Origin: JAKFEW01 sp036675505 | GTDB taxonomy: Bacteria; Cyanobacteriota; Sericytochromatia; S15B-MN24; JAQBPE01 | Direction: 5' to 3' | Length of the DNA: 57,993 nt | NCBI GenBank assembly: GCA_036675505.1 | Contig: JAKFEW010000086.1 | Location: forward strand, 1 to 57,993 | Shown here: positions 1-8,566 of the stretch, in pieces | Layout: every line of letters starts with the position of its first letter | Numbering within the stretch: position 1 is the stretch's first letter | The notes under the pieces: model-generated | Told to the model about the DNA's origin: nothing | Databases searched by the model: none | Seen by the model: only the letters and a program-made list of their open reading frames with translations | Program-made: the position numbers and the translations under genes

Positions 1-123
1 ATCACCCGTTCCGAGCCAGGCCCGTCATGTGATCGCTTTCGGTTGGAATCGCTGATCGGTTTCCGTTGGAATCAGTGATCGCTTTGCGTCGGAATCGGTG
101 ATCGCCTTGGCTCGGAATACGCA
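1..123. mobile_element. Terminus of an IS21-family-like element (body outside window)
   Basis: Four imperfect 23-bp tandem repeats, each starting TGATCG and ending around GGAAT, lie at 30-52, 53-75, 76-98 and 99-121. The last runs to GGAATACGCA at 123. Multiple tandem terminal repeats ending in CA, with TGATCG...CGGAAT units, are typical of IS21-family ends as I remember them. The element itself would lie to the left of the window. The boundary at 123 is inferred from the terminal CA and from loss of the repeat pattern. No transposase genes are visible, so the family call rests on the repeats alone. Confidence 0.6.
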
Positions 124-508
124 CGCATACCCAAAGGTAAAATTGATGAGAATCGGTCCAACGCTTGAATTAGGGGTTGGGCCGCGATTCTATCGGGGTT
201 GCATCGAGCACTTCTGTGAAGAAGGGCGAGGCTCGGCAACGCTGGAAACCGACTGCTACCGCACAGATATGCACATCTATGCCGGTGCAAGTGGAGGTCC
301 AGTGTTTAATCGGAGAGGAAACCAAGGTGCCGTCTTCGCAGTTAACAGCAGCGCATTTAACACAATGCCTGACGTTTCCTTTATCACCCCACTCTACCTC
401 GCCCGAGAAATGCCAATCCCAACGATCTACCTAAACATGGACGAGCACACTACGCTTGCTGATTTGATTCGTTTGGGAATCGTCAAGGATGTTTCATTTC
501 AAGGATAA
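98..508 (+). pseudogene. C-terminal fragment of a trypsin-like serine protease, truncated by an IS end
   Basis: The reading frame opens inside the IS repeats (GTG at 98); native sequence probably begins about 124. The product contains GASGGPVF around residues 66-73, the GxSGGP segment that carries the nucleophilic serine of chymotrypsin-fold proteases. It then has a plausible last-strand region (AVFAVNSS) and a short tail. The His and Asp parts of the triad and the N-terminal barrel are missing, so this is a 5'-truncated remnant. It converges on the helicase gene to its right. It may once have been a resident or island protease. Function now is unlikely. Confidence 0.6.
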
Positions 509-569
509 TTTTGCCTTGAAGTGTCGCTTCTTCGTCCAGCGGTCTGGTGGCAGCCAAGCCAGGAGGCAA

Positions 570-3500
570 TCAGCCTTTCAGGGCGGTTACGTACACAAAC
601 TGAGCACGCATCTTGACTCGCCCTAGCAGCTGAAAGCCTGCACCCTCGATCAAATCGATAAGCACCTCACGGTCTGGCCACCTTGACGCTGGTTCGGCGA
701 TCTTGAGGTAACCCCCGAACCTGAGCAGTCGATAGGCCTCGACCAGATAGTCGCGGACGTTGATGCCCATGAGCGAGAGCGAGAAGATCGCCACGTCTAG
801 CAACTCTGGCTCTAAGCCTGTGTTCGCCATATCACAAGCGACCACGTGCTCGGAAACTGCGACGTGGTCGAACGAGTACACCTTGTTGGGCACATCCGTT
901 GCCAACAGGGCCTCACCACAGCCAAAATCGCCCACTATCCAGTCAGGACGCTTTGAAACCCATGCCGCGAGTACCTCATAGGGCACTTCTGACCACCGTG
1001 CGCGGGCTTCTCTGTAGAGCGTATGATAAAGGTACCACTCCTCCGGCTGGGATTTTAGACGTTCGTGATTCGTGGCGCTCTTCGAGCTATTAAATCTTGC
1101 ATTCATCTGGGAGAAGTCGCCGAAACGGCGCGCAACAAGGCTTTTCACGTCCTCAGGCAGCGGAACCCTCAAGGAGCTTCTCTCGATCGTGTGAACGGTA
1201 CCAGCTTCGACGCGTTCAATCCACGAGTCCAATGCCTTCTTTGCCTGGGCCAACATTACCGCCGGCGGCGCTAGGTTGCCCTCTGGGATGAGGCCATCGA
1301 CAGCAGCATCGGCGAGGGTCTTCTTGTACAAGATCCGTTCCCAACGTTGAATGTCCCAGGACCATCGTTCGACCTCACTCTGCAGGACGACCTGCGGAAC
1401 AATGACATCGATGTCCCTAAACTTCGAGCCCTGGCGATAAATGCGGCCAACCAACTGCTCATAGCCGGCACTGGTCCACGGAAGAGTCGCAACGACGAGG
1501 CGATCACACACATACTGCAGGCCATCCACGCCGGTGCCGATTGTGCTCGATCCAATGAGCACATCAACCTCCCTGCGTTTGAAGCGCTCTAGGCCACTCT
1601 TGTCCTCGCCTGTGAATTCGGCGAACGTATGCCCCGCGGCCGACAGCGCCCTTCGCAACTCCGGCACGATCGTTTCGACATAGTGAGTATAGACCAGTGT
1701 GCCTGGCTTTACGTGCTCCAAGATAGTTTCAATCTTTGCGCGCAATAGGATGCTCTCGATCGCTAGAACGTCACCCTTCTTAACTTCTTGAAGCTCACGA
1801 ACGAAGTCGCCGCCAGACACCTCAATACACTTTGTTTCGACAACCTGCTCGTATATCGGACGATATCGAACGCCGTGAAGAATCAACTTTTCGTGCACTG
1901 CGATCGCATTTGAGACTGACGGTGCTGTTTTCAGTTCATCAAACACGACGCCCGTCACCATCTCGAGCAGGCTCACTGCCTCAACAAGGTCATTAATGAC
2001 CGGCGTTGCGCTCATCCCCAGCACCCGCAGTTCAGGATTCCGTTCCGCAGCCAGGGACAGCAATCCATTGATCACTGTGCGGCGCTTACTTGCCTTCTCA
2101 CCTCGCTGCTTTGCGGTATGGACTTCATCAATGATGATGCAGTCAATTTGATGCCTTACCGCCAATTCTCGCACCATTGATGCAGAATAAGGCTGTTGAA
2201 ACGCCTCGAAATTCAGAAGCAAGTAGGTATTTTTACCAGCCTCGACATCAATAGCCCCTCGCTCCTTCACAATGACCGTGCTGTCGGGAAACGCGGTCAA
2301 AACCTCGCGTTTCCAGCCCTCCAACGTGTTATTGAGCGCGATTACGACTGTAAGTCGTGCATTGGATACTCGACTAGCAAGTATGGCGGCTAGCGTCTTC
2401 CCGGCTCCCGTCCCCGACCAGTTACCAAGGCGTCCCTCCGATAGAAGGCGGAAGGCTACCAGTCGTTGCATCAGGTTTGGCTGTACAAGGTTTCCGGCAA
2501 TGTTGAAGGAGTAGCCTGCAGGCAGGTTCATCTGCTGTGCGCCTTGAAGCTGTGCGAGGAAACGCTCACGGACGACTCTCCCGTACTCCCCAACCGCCTC
2601 GCCGCTTGTCTCGGCTTCTATGTCGATAGATTCGTCAGACAGGCGTATCGCCCATAGTTTTCCGACGGCCTTGGCGATGAAGAACTCGATGGCCTCCTCA
2701 TCGGCTGTGGCATACAAGGAGGCAAGCGAGTCCACGGCCTTAAGCGCATCAGCGGGCCGGAGCCCCGGAAGGTCTGCCGACGCCTCTTCATGGGTCGGAA
2801 GAACATCATTGTCGATAGGACCTTCCGTCGGATTAGCCGGAGTGGTTTCGACTATTTGATCGATTATCTCCGTGAGCATCTGCTCAGCATCGCCGGCCGG
2901 CAGCGACGCCAGTTTCAGGATTCTGCCGATCAAATGGCGCTTACTATTCGCACTATTTCCGCCAGCGAAAATCAGTCCGTTCTGACGCATGATGGCGTAC
3001 AACTCGGCCGGGTCCAAGTAACGCAATACGGGGACTAACGCTCGAACAAAGGAAAGGATGGCGTTTCGATTCCATACGTTGGCGACACCCAGCCAATCGC
3101 CCCACCCGAGCCAGCCTGACTGGCGATACACATGATCGGGCGCTACAGGCATATCCTGCGGCTTCTCTGGCCCCGCAGCCCACAAGCCCCATTCGTCCTT
3201 ACTGGACAGCTTCAAAGCGTGAGCAAAGGCCCGAGCATCTGGGAATGAACGGTAGACTCGCTGTGTGACAGCGATGTATCCCGTTCCAAGCCAATCACCC
3301 CAGCCACACCAGCCGTGGTCCTTGAATACTCCCTCTGGATTGGCGGGGATGTCTTTCGGTCGGGCCGCTGTCTTCGCCCATTCCCGCCACTCCTTGCCCG
3401 ATTTTAGGTCAAGCGAGCGTGCAAACAGGCGGGCGTCCTCGAAGTTGCGGTACTCTCTCAGGCGGTTGGAGATCCAGCCTGTTCCGAGCCAATCCCCCCA

Positions 3501-5522
3501 ACCTTGCCAGCCCTTGCCCTTGTAAGCTGCGCTCGGCGTTCCTGGTATATCGTTGGGTAGAGAGTTTTCGCGGACCCACAGGACCCATTCGTTACGCGAT
3601 TTAAGGCCAAGTTCCCTCGCGAAGCTGCGAGCCGCCTCAAACGGCAAATAGCTTCGCTCCCTGACGGATATCGCACCCGTCCCAAGCCACTCGCCCCAAG
3701 AGTTCCACCCATCGTCCCGGTACGTCTTTTCCGGGGAGCTCGGCACGCCGGCCGGTCGATGACCTGCCTTTACCCATGCGAACCACTCCGTCCGACTCTT
3801 GAGTCCTGCGGCTCTGACGAGAATTTTGGCCTCTTCATATGGCAGGAAGTCTCGTTGACCTGGTGTCTTAGAGCTTTTTCCAAGGAATTCGCCCCACGTC
3901 ACCCACCCCTTCGAAGCGTAGGCACTGTCCGGATTGGAAGGAATTCCGATTGGGCGTTCGCCCGACCTCACCCATGCGAGCCATTCGGACTGCGTTCGAA
4001 TTCCTTTGTCTCGCGCAAGCAGGCGAGCTTCGTCATAGGTAACCAAATGACCACGCCTCGGGGGCGTACCTAGCCAATCATTCCAACCACTCCAACCTGC
4101 CTTGGCGTACACTCGATCCGGCCAGTTCGGAATGTGCGTGATACCGCCGTTCTCAGCACACCACCGGACCCAGTCCTTTTGCCCTCCGAGCTTTAGTGAT
4201 CTTGCGAAGTCTCGGGCCTCAGTAAACGAGCGGTACTCTTTCTTCGCATTGGCAACTCGCAGTGTGCCTAGCCAGTCGCCCGCGTTCACCCAACCTCTGC
4301 CCTTGTACGTGTTCTGAGGCGAGCTAGGAATACTCAGCGGCCGCTCAGGGCTCCGGGCCCAAGCCTTGAACTCTTCCATAGACTTTAGATTGAGGCGGCG
4401 CACGATTTCCCGAGAATCTTCGTACGAGAGAAGCTCTCTATCAGCATTGGCAATGAATCCGGTGCCAAGCCAGTCGCCCCAACTATGCCAGCCATTGCCC
4501 TTGTAATAGGCATACGGCGCGGCTGGAATATCACTTGGTCGCCTGCCAGATTGCGCCCACTTTCGCCAGTTTTCCTGATTCCTCAACCCTAAGCCGTGCA
4601 CGTATGAGCGAGCCGTCTCAAAGTCTCGGTACGAAATCGCCCCAGGTCCCAAATTTCCTGTACCGAGCCAGTCGCCCCATCCACTCCAACCCGCCTTGGC
4701 GTACACGTGGCCCGGGGAGGACGGAATATCAGCAGGTTTGGAGTCGGTCTTGCTCCACTCGGCCCAGTCCTTCTGACCTCGAAATCCAAGCTGTCGCGCG
4801 AATTCTCGCGCCTCATCGAAGTTGCGATAGACCCGCTTTTGGGGGGCGATACTGTCTGTCCCAATCCAGTCCCCGAAGCTTTGCCATCCATCGTTCTTGT
4901 AGGTCGCATGCGGCGCAGCTGGGATGTCTAGCGGCCGATCTTCCGATTTGGCCCATGCCTTCCAGCTGTGCATGCTCGTAAGCCCCAGGCTGCGAACATA
5001 CTTCCGAGCATCTTCAAAGCTACGAAACACTCGATCTGCTTGGGCTACGTTGCCAGTTCCCAGCCAATCGCCCCAGCCCGCCCATCCTTCATCGCGATAA
5101 ACGTCCACTGGTTGTGCAGGAATGTCGGCGGGCTTTTCGCCACTCTTCACCCAAGCCCGCCAATCGGCACCTGACCTAAAGCCGAGCCTCCGAGCGAAGG
5201 CACGAGCATCCCCGAAGGAACGATACGCTTGCTTATTCCCGAGCCAGTCACTCCAACCCTTCCAGCCTCTGTCCTTGTAGGCCTGCGCCGGGTTTCCAGG
5301 AATGTTGGCAGGTCGGTTGCCCGCCTTAGACCAGGCCATCCAGACGGTGACACTCCGAAGTCCAAGACCTCGAGCAAAGGCCCTCGCTTCTTCAAAGGGC
5401 AAATATCTACCGTTCGCGACAGCTGCCGCCGGCATCGCTCGTGTCCCCCCTTCCCCACTTACTTGCGTATCGACGTTCGGCGTAAGCCTCACTGGTCGAG
5501 CTTTAATCTCCTCGGACCTCAT
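570..5522 (-). CDS. Giant repeat-SF2 helicase-Rrp8-like methyltransferase fusion
   Basis: This is a 1650-residue protein. Residues about 39-820 are 12 tandem units of about 65 residues with a pattern of aromatic-x-x-F/Y-xx-AR...W...IP...Y...GW..W.DWLGT. They resemble the W-rich 'integrase repeat' units annotated in algal, giant-virus and some bacterial proteins. A helicase core follows: Walker A GTGAGKT near residue 1035, DEVH near 1131, SATP near 1170 and motif VI QLVGRIYRQG near 1357. The last about 150 residues hold GDFGCG (near 1532), CDMAN, SLSLMG and LKIAEPASR, a motif series matching the eukaryotic rRNA methyltransferase Rrp8 family. An ATP-driven nucleic-acid remodeller with a base-methylating tail is inferred; the substrate is unknown. 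Its ATG overlaps the stop of the 45-codon ORF upstream. Base composition is lower in GC than the resident genes. Confidence 0.85.
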   Translation of the reverse strand: MRSEEIKARPVRLTPNVDTQVSGEGGTRAMPAAAVANGRYLPFEEARAFARGLGLRSVTVWMAWSKAGNRPANIPGNPAQAYKDRGWKGWSDWLGNKQAYRSFGDARAFARRLGFRSGADWRAWVKSGEKPADIPAQPVDVYRDEGWAGWGDWLGTGNVAQADRVFRSFEDARKYVRSLGLTSMHSWKAWAKSEDRPLDIPAAPHATYKNDGWQSFGDWIGTDSIAPQKRVYRNFDEAREFARQLGFRGQKDWAEWSKTDSKPADIPSSPGHVYAKAGWSGWGDWLGTGNLGPGAISYRDFETARSYVHGLGLRNQENWRKWAQSGRRPSDIPAAPYAYYKGNGWHSWGDWLGTGFIANADRELLSYEDSREIVRRLNLKSMEEFKAWARSPERPLSIPSSPQNTYKGRGWVNAGDWLGTLRVANAKKEYRSFTEARDFARSLKLGGQKDWVRWCAENGGITHIPNWPDRVYAKAGWSGWNDWLGTPPRRGHLVTYDEARLLARDKGIRTQSEWLAWVRSGERPIGIPSNPDSAYASKGWVTWGEFLGKSSKTPGQRDFLPYEEAKILVRAAGLKSRTEWFAWVKAGHRPAGVPSSPEKTYRDDGWNSWGEWLGTGAISVRERSYLPFEAARSFARELGLKSRNEWVLWVRENSLPNDIPGTPSAAYKGKGWQGWGDWLGTGWISNRLREYRNFEDARLFARSLDLKSGKEWREWAKTAARPKDIPANPEGVFKDHGWCGWGDWLGTGYIAVTQRVYRSFPDARAFAHALKLSSKDEWGLWAAGPEKPQDMPVAPDHVYRQSGWLGWGDWLGVANVWNRNAILSFVRALVPVLRYLDPAELYAIMRQNGLIFAGGNSANSKRHLIGRILKLASLPAGDAEQMLTEIIDQIVETTPANPTEGPIDNDVLPTHEEASADLPGLRPADALKAVDSLASLYATADEEAIEFFIAKAVGKLWAIRLSDESIDIEAETSGEAVGEYGRVVRERFLAQLQGAQQMNLPAGYSFNIAGNLVQPNLMQRLVAFRLLSEGRLGNWSGTGAGKTLAAILASRVSNARLTVVIALNNTLEGWKREVLTAFPDSTVIVKERGAIDVEAGKNTYLLLNFEAFQQPYSASMVRELAVRHQIDCIIIDEVHTAKQRGEKASKRRTVINGLLSLAAERNPELRVLGMSATPVINDLVEAVSLLEMVTGVVFDELKTAPSVSNAIAVHEKLILHGVRYRPIYEQVVETKCIEVSGGDFVRELQEVKKGDVLAIESILLRAKIETILEHVKPGTLVYTHYVETIVPELRRALSAAGHTFAEFTGEDKSGLERFKRREVDVLIGSSTIGTGVDGLQYVCDRLVVATLPWTSAGYEQLVGRIYRQGSKFRDIDVIVPQVVLQSEVERWSWDIQRWERILYKKTLADAAVDGLIPEGNLAPPAVMLAQAKKALDSWIERVEAGTVHTIERSSLRVPLPEDVKSLVARRFGDFSQMNARFNSSKSATNHERLKSQPEEWYLYHTLYREARARWSEVPYEVLAAWVSKRPDWIVGDFGCGEALLATDVPNKVYSFDHVAVSEHVVACDMANTGLEPELLDVAIFSLSLMGINVRDYLVEAYRLLRFGGYLKIAEPASRWPDREVLIDLIEGAGFQLLGRVKMRAQFVYVTALKG

Positions 5523-5656
5523 GCCAAGGGCTCGGCCGGGTACCCATGCTTACCATAGTTCATGACGTGACCCTGAAATCCCAAGGCCTTAAGAAGTGCC
5601 TTGTTCACAATCGTCAGAAACGCGCCTCTGGCGTCCACTAGCGCCTGAAACGTCAT
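5519..5656 (-). CDS. 45-residue ORF bridging the HEPN and helicase genes
   Basis: This small ORF starts at an ATG at 5656-5654 that overlaps the HEPN gene's TGA, and ends in a TGA at 5521-5519 that overlaps the helicase ATG. Both junctions are 4-nt ATGA overlaps, the usual sign of translational coupling. The product starts MTFQALVDARGAF and ends KHGYPAEPLA. It is weakly amphipathic in the first half, with no Cys cluster or membrane segment. I do not recognise it. It could be a regulatory or adaptor peptide, an antitoxin-like partner, or only a coupling leader. The exact double overlap argues against chance. Confidence 0.55.
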   Translation of the reverse strand: MTFQALVDARGAFLTIVNKALLKALGFQGHVMNYGKHGYPAEPLA

Positions 5657-6963
5657 AACTTAAGAATGACGCCCTGATGGATCGCTTCATTCCTTAGCTT
5701 GAGAACCTTCTTTTCTTCCGGCGTTAGATTCAAGTCTAGCGTTCGAAGGAACTCTGAGAATTTATGCGCATTGCCCGTGTCGTTGATAAACTTAAGCTTC
5801 CCGACCAATCGACTTGTCTGATCGCCGCTAAAATGCTGGCTAAGTAGCCCAGTTGCACAGGTCTCTATGTTAGAGACGACACGCGAAAACTTAGCGGCGT
5901 CCACGACATGGAGGTCAAACTTGACAGCATTCGCCTTGATGTAGTGAAACATCAACATGTCGAAAGCAATCGAAAGTAATGCTATCGACATATCCTGTGC
6001 GACGCGACCCGAAGTGATTATGTAGTCAACGACCTGCGACAGGTGAAGTTTTTCTCCCTGTTCAAGGAACACAGGCAGCATGCTCTCAAACGAAGCAGGC
6101 ATGTCGTTAAGGTACATGCCCTCCTTTCGAAGCGTCGCGTCGGGGTGGGGATTCTCCCAGGAGACTGGCACCCAGCGACGCGTTTTCCCGCCTCGTTCCT
6201 CCATAGCTAGGGTTCGTTTTAACAAGCGTCCCTTACTGTCGAACTGCTCCTCAGCAACGATGCGAACCCAGTCGCCGAAGAAATAGGAAAGCATCGTGAT
6301 CAATGATGGGCGGAACCTCTCTCCTATCTTCTCCGCCATCCGAATCTCGAACACGACCGAGCAGATTTCCGGATCCTCGCTCAAGCGGGTCAATCTGATT
6401 GAATGCCCTTCGTAGGCAAACTCCGTAGAATTCCGAGCGCCCCAGCCTCCTCGTGTCGTAGCGTGAGGTAAGAAGCTGCTTGCGGCATCCCGGAGGATAA
6501 GTCGTTCGTATATCGGCTCGCCTTGACGAATCTCCTCCTCATAGGACTCGAACGAAACATCAGCAGAACAGGCACGCCCAATCGCGGCGAAGAAGTACGC
6601 CAATCCTGACGGGACGGATACGAGCGCCCCGGTTAGCCGGCACTTTCTGTTGGACCGGGTGCCAATCACCTCTCCATAATGATTCTGAGGAATCACCTCT
6701 CCCAAATTGGTAGATGACCCTATGGCGAACTCCAGCGGCTGACCCTCCGAACCAGGCTTCCGCTCAAGTTGGTCTACCACCAAGTTGTGAATCGTAGCTC
6801 GCGACCCGCCGACGGCGCTCCAAGTCAGGAGACAGCTATCGCCAACGCCCTTTAGTTCAAACGTATCAAGTCTTGGGGCCTCGATTTGGATGCGCCGGCG
6901 CAAGGCGAAGTATTTACTTGCGATCTCCTGCAGCAAGGTATCACAAGGTTTGCGCCTGCCCAT
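5653..6963 (-). CDS. Protein with C-terminal HEPN-type (R-x4-H) ribonuclease motif
   Basis: This is a 436-residue protein of no family I can name. The last about 100 residues are predicted helical and end KVLKLRNEAIHQGVILKL, where R424 and H429 form the R-x4-H signature of HEPN ribonucleases. The helical region, the motif near the C-terminus and the otherwise unrelated N-terminal part resemble the large 'ApeA-like' HEPN proteins seen in abortive-infection systems; that comparison is from memory. The N-terminal about 300 residues are mixed alpha/beta and could be a sensor. It is the first gene of the leftward operon. A GGAAGG lies about 11 nt before the chosen ATG. The low GC suggests transfer. 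No signal peptide or membrane segment is seen. Confidence 0.6.
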   Translation of the reverse strand: MGRRKPCDTLLQEIASKYFALRRRIQIEAPRLDTFELKGVGDSCLLTWSAVGGSRATIHNLVVDQLERKPGSEGQPLEFAIGSSTNLGEVIPQNHYGEVIGTRSNRKCRLTGALVSVPSGLAYFFAAIGRACSADVSFESYEEEIRQGEPIYERLILRDAASSFLPHATTRGGWGARNSTEFAYEGHSIRLTRLSEDPEICSVVFEIRMAEKIGERFRPSLITMLSYFFGDWVRIVAEEQFDSKGRLLKRTLAMEERGGKTRRWVPVSWENPHPDATLRKEGMYLNDMPASFESMLPVFLEQGEKLHLSQVVDYIITSGRVAQDMSIALLSIAFDMLMFHYIKANAVKFDLHVVDAAKFSRVVSNIETCATGLLSQHFSGDQTSRLVGKLKFINDTGNAHKFSEFLRTLDLNLTPEEKKVLKLRNEAIHQGVILKL

Positions 6964-7078
6964 GTCCCCATTTACCTTCCAGCGAGGAGCGCTCTAGCTC
7001 CGAGCCCCAGTATCCACCCGCGACCATCAGCCAGCGCAGTCGACTCGTCGGTATGGTCGGCATCACGTACATTGAATC

Positions 7079-7105
7079 GGACGATCGACAAACAACCGAT
7101 CGTCC
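7079..7105. promoter_or_regulatory. 9-bp inverted repeat upstream of the HEPN operon
   Basis: GGACGATCG and CGATCGTCC form perfect 9-bp arms around a 9-nt spacer, about 115 bp upstream of the HEPN start and about 60 bp from the IS256-type left end. It has no U-run on either side, so it looks more like an operator or cruciform than a terminator. A role in controlling the HEPN operon is only a guess. The rest of 6964-7165 holds no convincing gene. Confidence 0.35.
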
Positions 7106-7165
7106 GCCACATACCCCCTGGCCTGAGGCGTACCACGGGCAACTCGCGCCTAGCAATCGTGCGCC

Positions 7166-8566
7166 GGGTTGTGTCCCGTAAGGTGGTGTAAATCCCGGCC
7201 GGCCGCTTGAAGAAAGCGCCGCCGTCATGGTCTTTCCGTTATTGCGAGTAACTGGAAAGGATGACCCTGACAGCGACACAGCACAGCATGACGGTCGGCG
7301 ACCTCGTCGGCAAGATCCTCGGTGAAGGAAATCCGGACTTCTTGAAGCAGGCCCTCATGACCCTGGTGGACCAGTTCATGACCGTGGAGGTCGACCAGAT
7401 CGTCGGCGCCGGCAAGGGCGAGCGCACCGATGGGCGCAGCAACTACCGGAACGGCACCCGTCCGCGGCGCTGGGACACCCGGGTGGGCACCTTGGATCTC
7501 GCCATCCCCAAACTGCGCAAGGGCGCGTACTTCCCCAGCTTCCTCGAGCCCAGGCGGCGGGCAGAGCAGGCGTTCGTGAGCATCATCCAGGAGGCTTACG
7601 TCCACGGCGTGAGCACCCGCAAGGTCGAGGACCTGGTCCAGGCAATGGGGGTCGACAACCTCTCCAAGAGCGAGGTCAGCCGCATCTGCCAGGGCCTCGA
7701 CGAGCAGGTCGAAGCCTTCCGGCAGCGCCCCCTGACCCGGCGCTACCCCTACCTCTGGCTGGACGCCACCCACCTCAAAGTCCGCGAAGGCGGGCGCGTG
7801 ACGTCCAACGCGGTCGTGGTGGCCTACGCCCTGAACGACGACGGCTACCGCGAGTTGGTGGGCGTGGACGCCGGCTGCGCCGAGAGCGAAAGCTTCTGGC
7901 TGGAGTTCCTGCGCAGCCTGGTCGCCCGTGGGCTGACCGGCGTCCAGCTCGTCGTCAGCGATGCCCACGCCGGCCTCACCAAGGCCATCCGGGCGGTGTT
8001 CGCCGGCGCCGCGTGGCAACGCTGCACCGTCCACTTCATGCGCAACGTCCAGGCCAAGGTCCCCAAGAGCGCCCAGGCGATGGTGACGGCGGCGGTCAGG
8101 ACGATCTTCCTGCAGCCCGACCGCGCGAGCGCGGACGCCCAGCTGAACCACATCGCCGACATGCTGGCCCCGCGCTATCCCGACGTGAGCCGGATGCTGC
8201 TCGATGCCCAAGAGGACGTGCTCGCCCACTTCGCGTTCCCGCCGCTGCACCGCAGCAAGATCCGCTCGACGAACCTCCTGGAGCGCCTGAACCGCGAAAT
8301 CGCTCGCCGTGCAGACGTGGTGGGCATCTTCCCCAATCGAGCGGCGCTGCTGCGGCTCGTGACGATGGTCCTGGTCGAGCAGCATGACGAATGGCAGGCG
8401 GAACGACGCTACCTCAGCCTCGAAGCTCTCGCCCCGATCCTTCAAGCGACCTTCCCCTCCACGCTGCCCCACAAGGCGGCGATTCTGCCCGAACCGATGA
8501 CGGCCTGAACCCCCACCTGGAAAGACTCAAGCCGATTTACACCACTACCTGGGACTTGACCTCGCT
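7166..8566 (+). mobile_element. Complete IS256-family insertion sequence
   Basis: One transposase gene is flanked by imperfect inverted repeats. The left end (about 7166-7193) reads GTGTCCC..GGTGGTGTAAATC. The right end (about 8531-8566), read on the other strand, gives AGTCCC..AGTGGTGTAAATC, so GTCCC and GTGGTGTAAATC match at the same spacing. Total length is about 1.4 kb, normal for the family. Outer boundaries are approximate and I could not identify a target-site duplication. The element interrupts a short leftward reading frame at its right edge and sits immediately upstream of the HEPN operon, so it could influence that operon's expression. Confidence 0.75.
7261..8508 (+). CDS. IS256-family (mutator-type) transposase
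   Basis: This 415-residue protein has the hallmarks of the MULE/mutator transposase superfamily. It contains RSNYRNGTRPRRW and DLAIPKLRKGAYFPSF in the N-terminal region and a catalytic core with WLDATHLKVREGG (first Asp), VVSDAHAGL (second Asp) and the WQRCTVHFMRNV segment. The expected C-terminal glutamate lies in the RSTNLLERLN region. The ATG at 7261 follows GGAAAGG. Length fits the family and the frame is intact, so the element may be active. A very long antisense frame over the gene is a GC-driven shadow. Confidence 0.93.
   Translation: MTLTATQHSMTVGDLVGKILGEGNPDFLKQALMTLVDQFMTVEVDQIVGAGKGERTDGRSNYRNGTRPRRWDTRVGTLDLAIPKLRKGAYFPSFLEPRRRAEQAFVSIIQEAYVHGVSTRKVEDLVQAMGVDNLSKSEVSRICQGLDEQVEAFRQRPLTRRYPYLWLDATHLKVREGGRVTSNAVVVAYALNDDGYRELVGVDAGCAESESFWLEFLRSLVARGLTGVQLVVSDAHAGLTKAIRAVFAGAAWQRCTVHFMRNVQAKVPKSAQAMVTAAVRTIFLQPDRASADAQLNHIADMLAPRYPDVSRMLLDAQEDVLAHFAFPPLHRSKIRSTNLLERLNREIARRADVVGIFPNRAALLRLVTMVLVEQHDEWQAERRYLSLEALAPILQATFPSTLPHKAAILPEPMTA

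Noticed and set aside
6941..7072. A 43-codon leftward ORF overlapping the HEPN start (MYVMPTIPTSRLRW...)
   Set aside because: No ribosome binding site and no motif; it overlaps by 23 nt rather than by the ATGA overlap used elsewhere in the operon.
7225..8472. A 415-codon antisense frame across the IS256-type transposase
   Set aside because: It is His/Asp/Gly/Val-rich with no motif and lies wholly opposite a clear transposase; high GC keeps antisense frames open.
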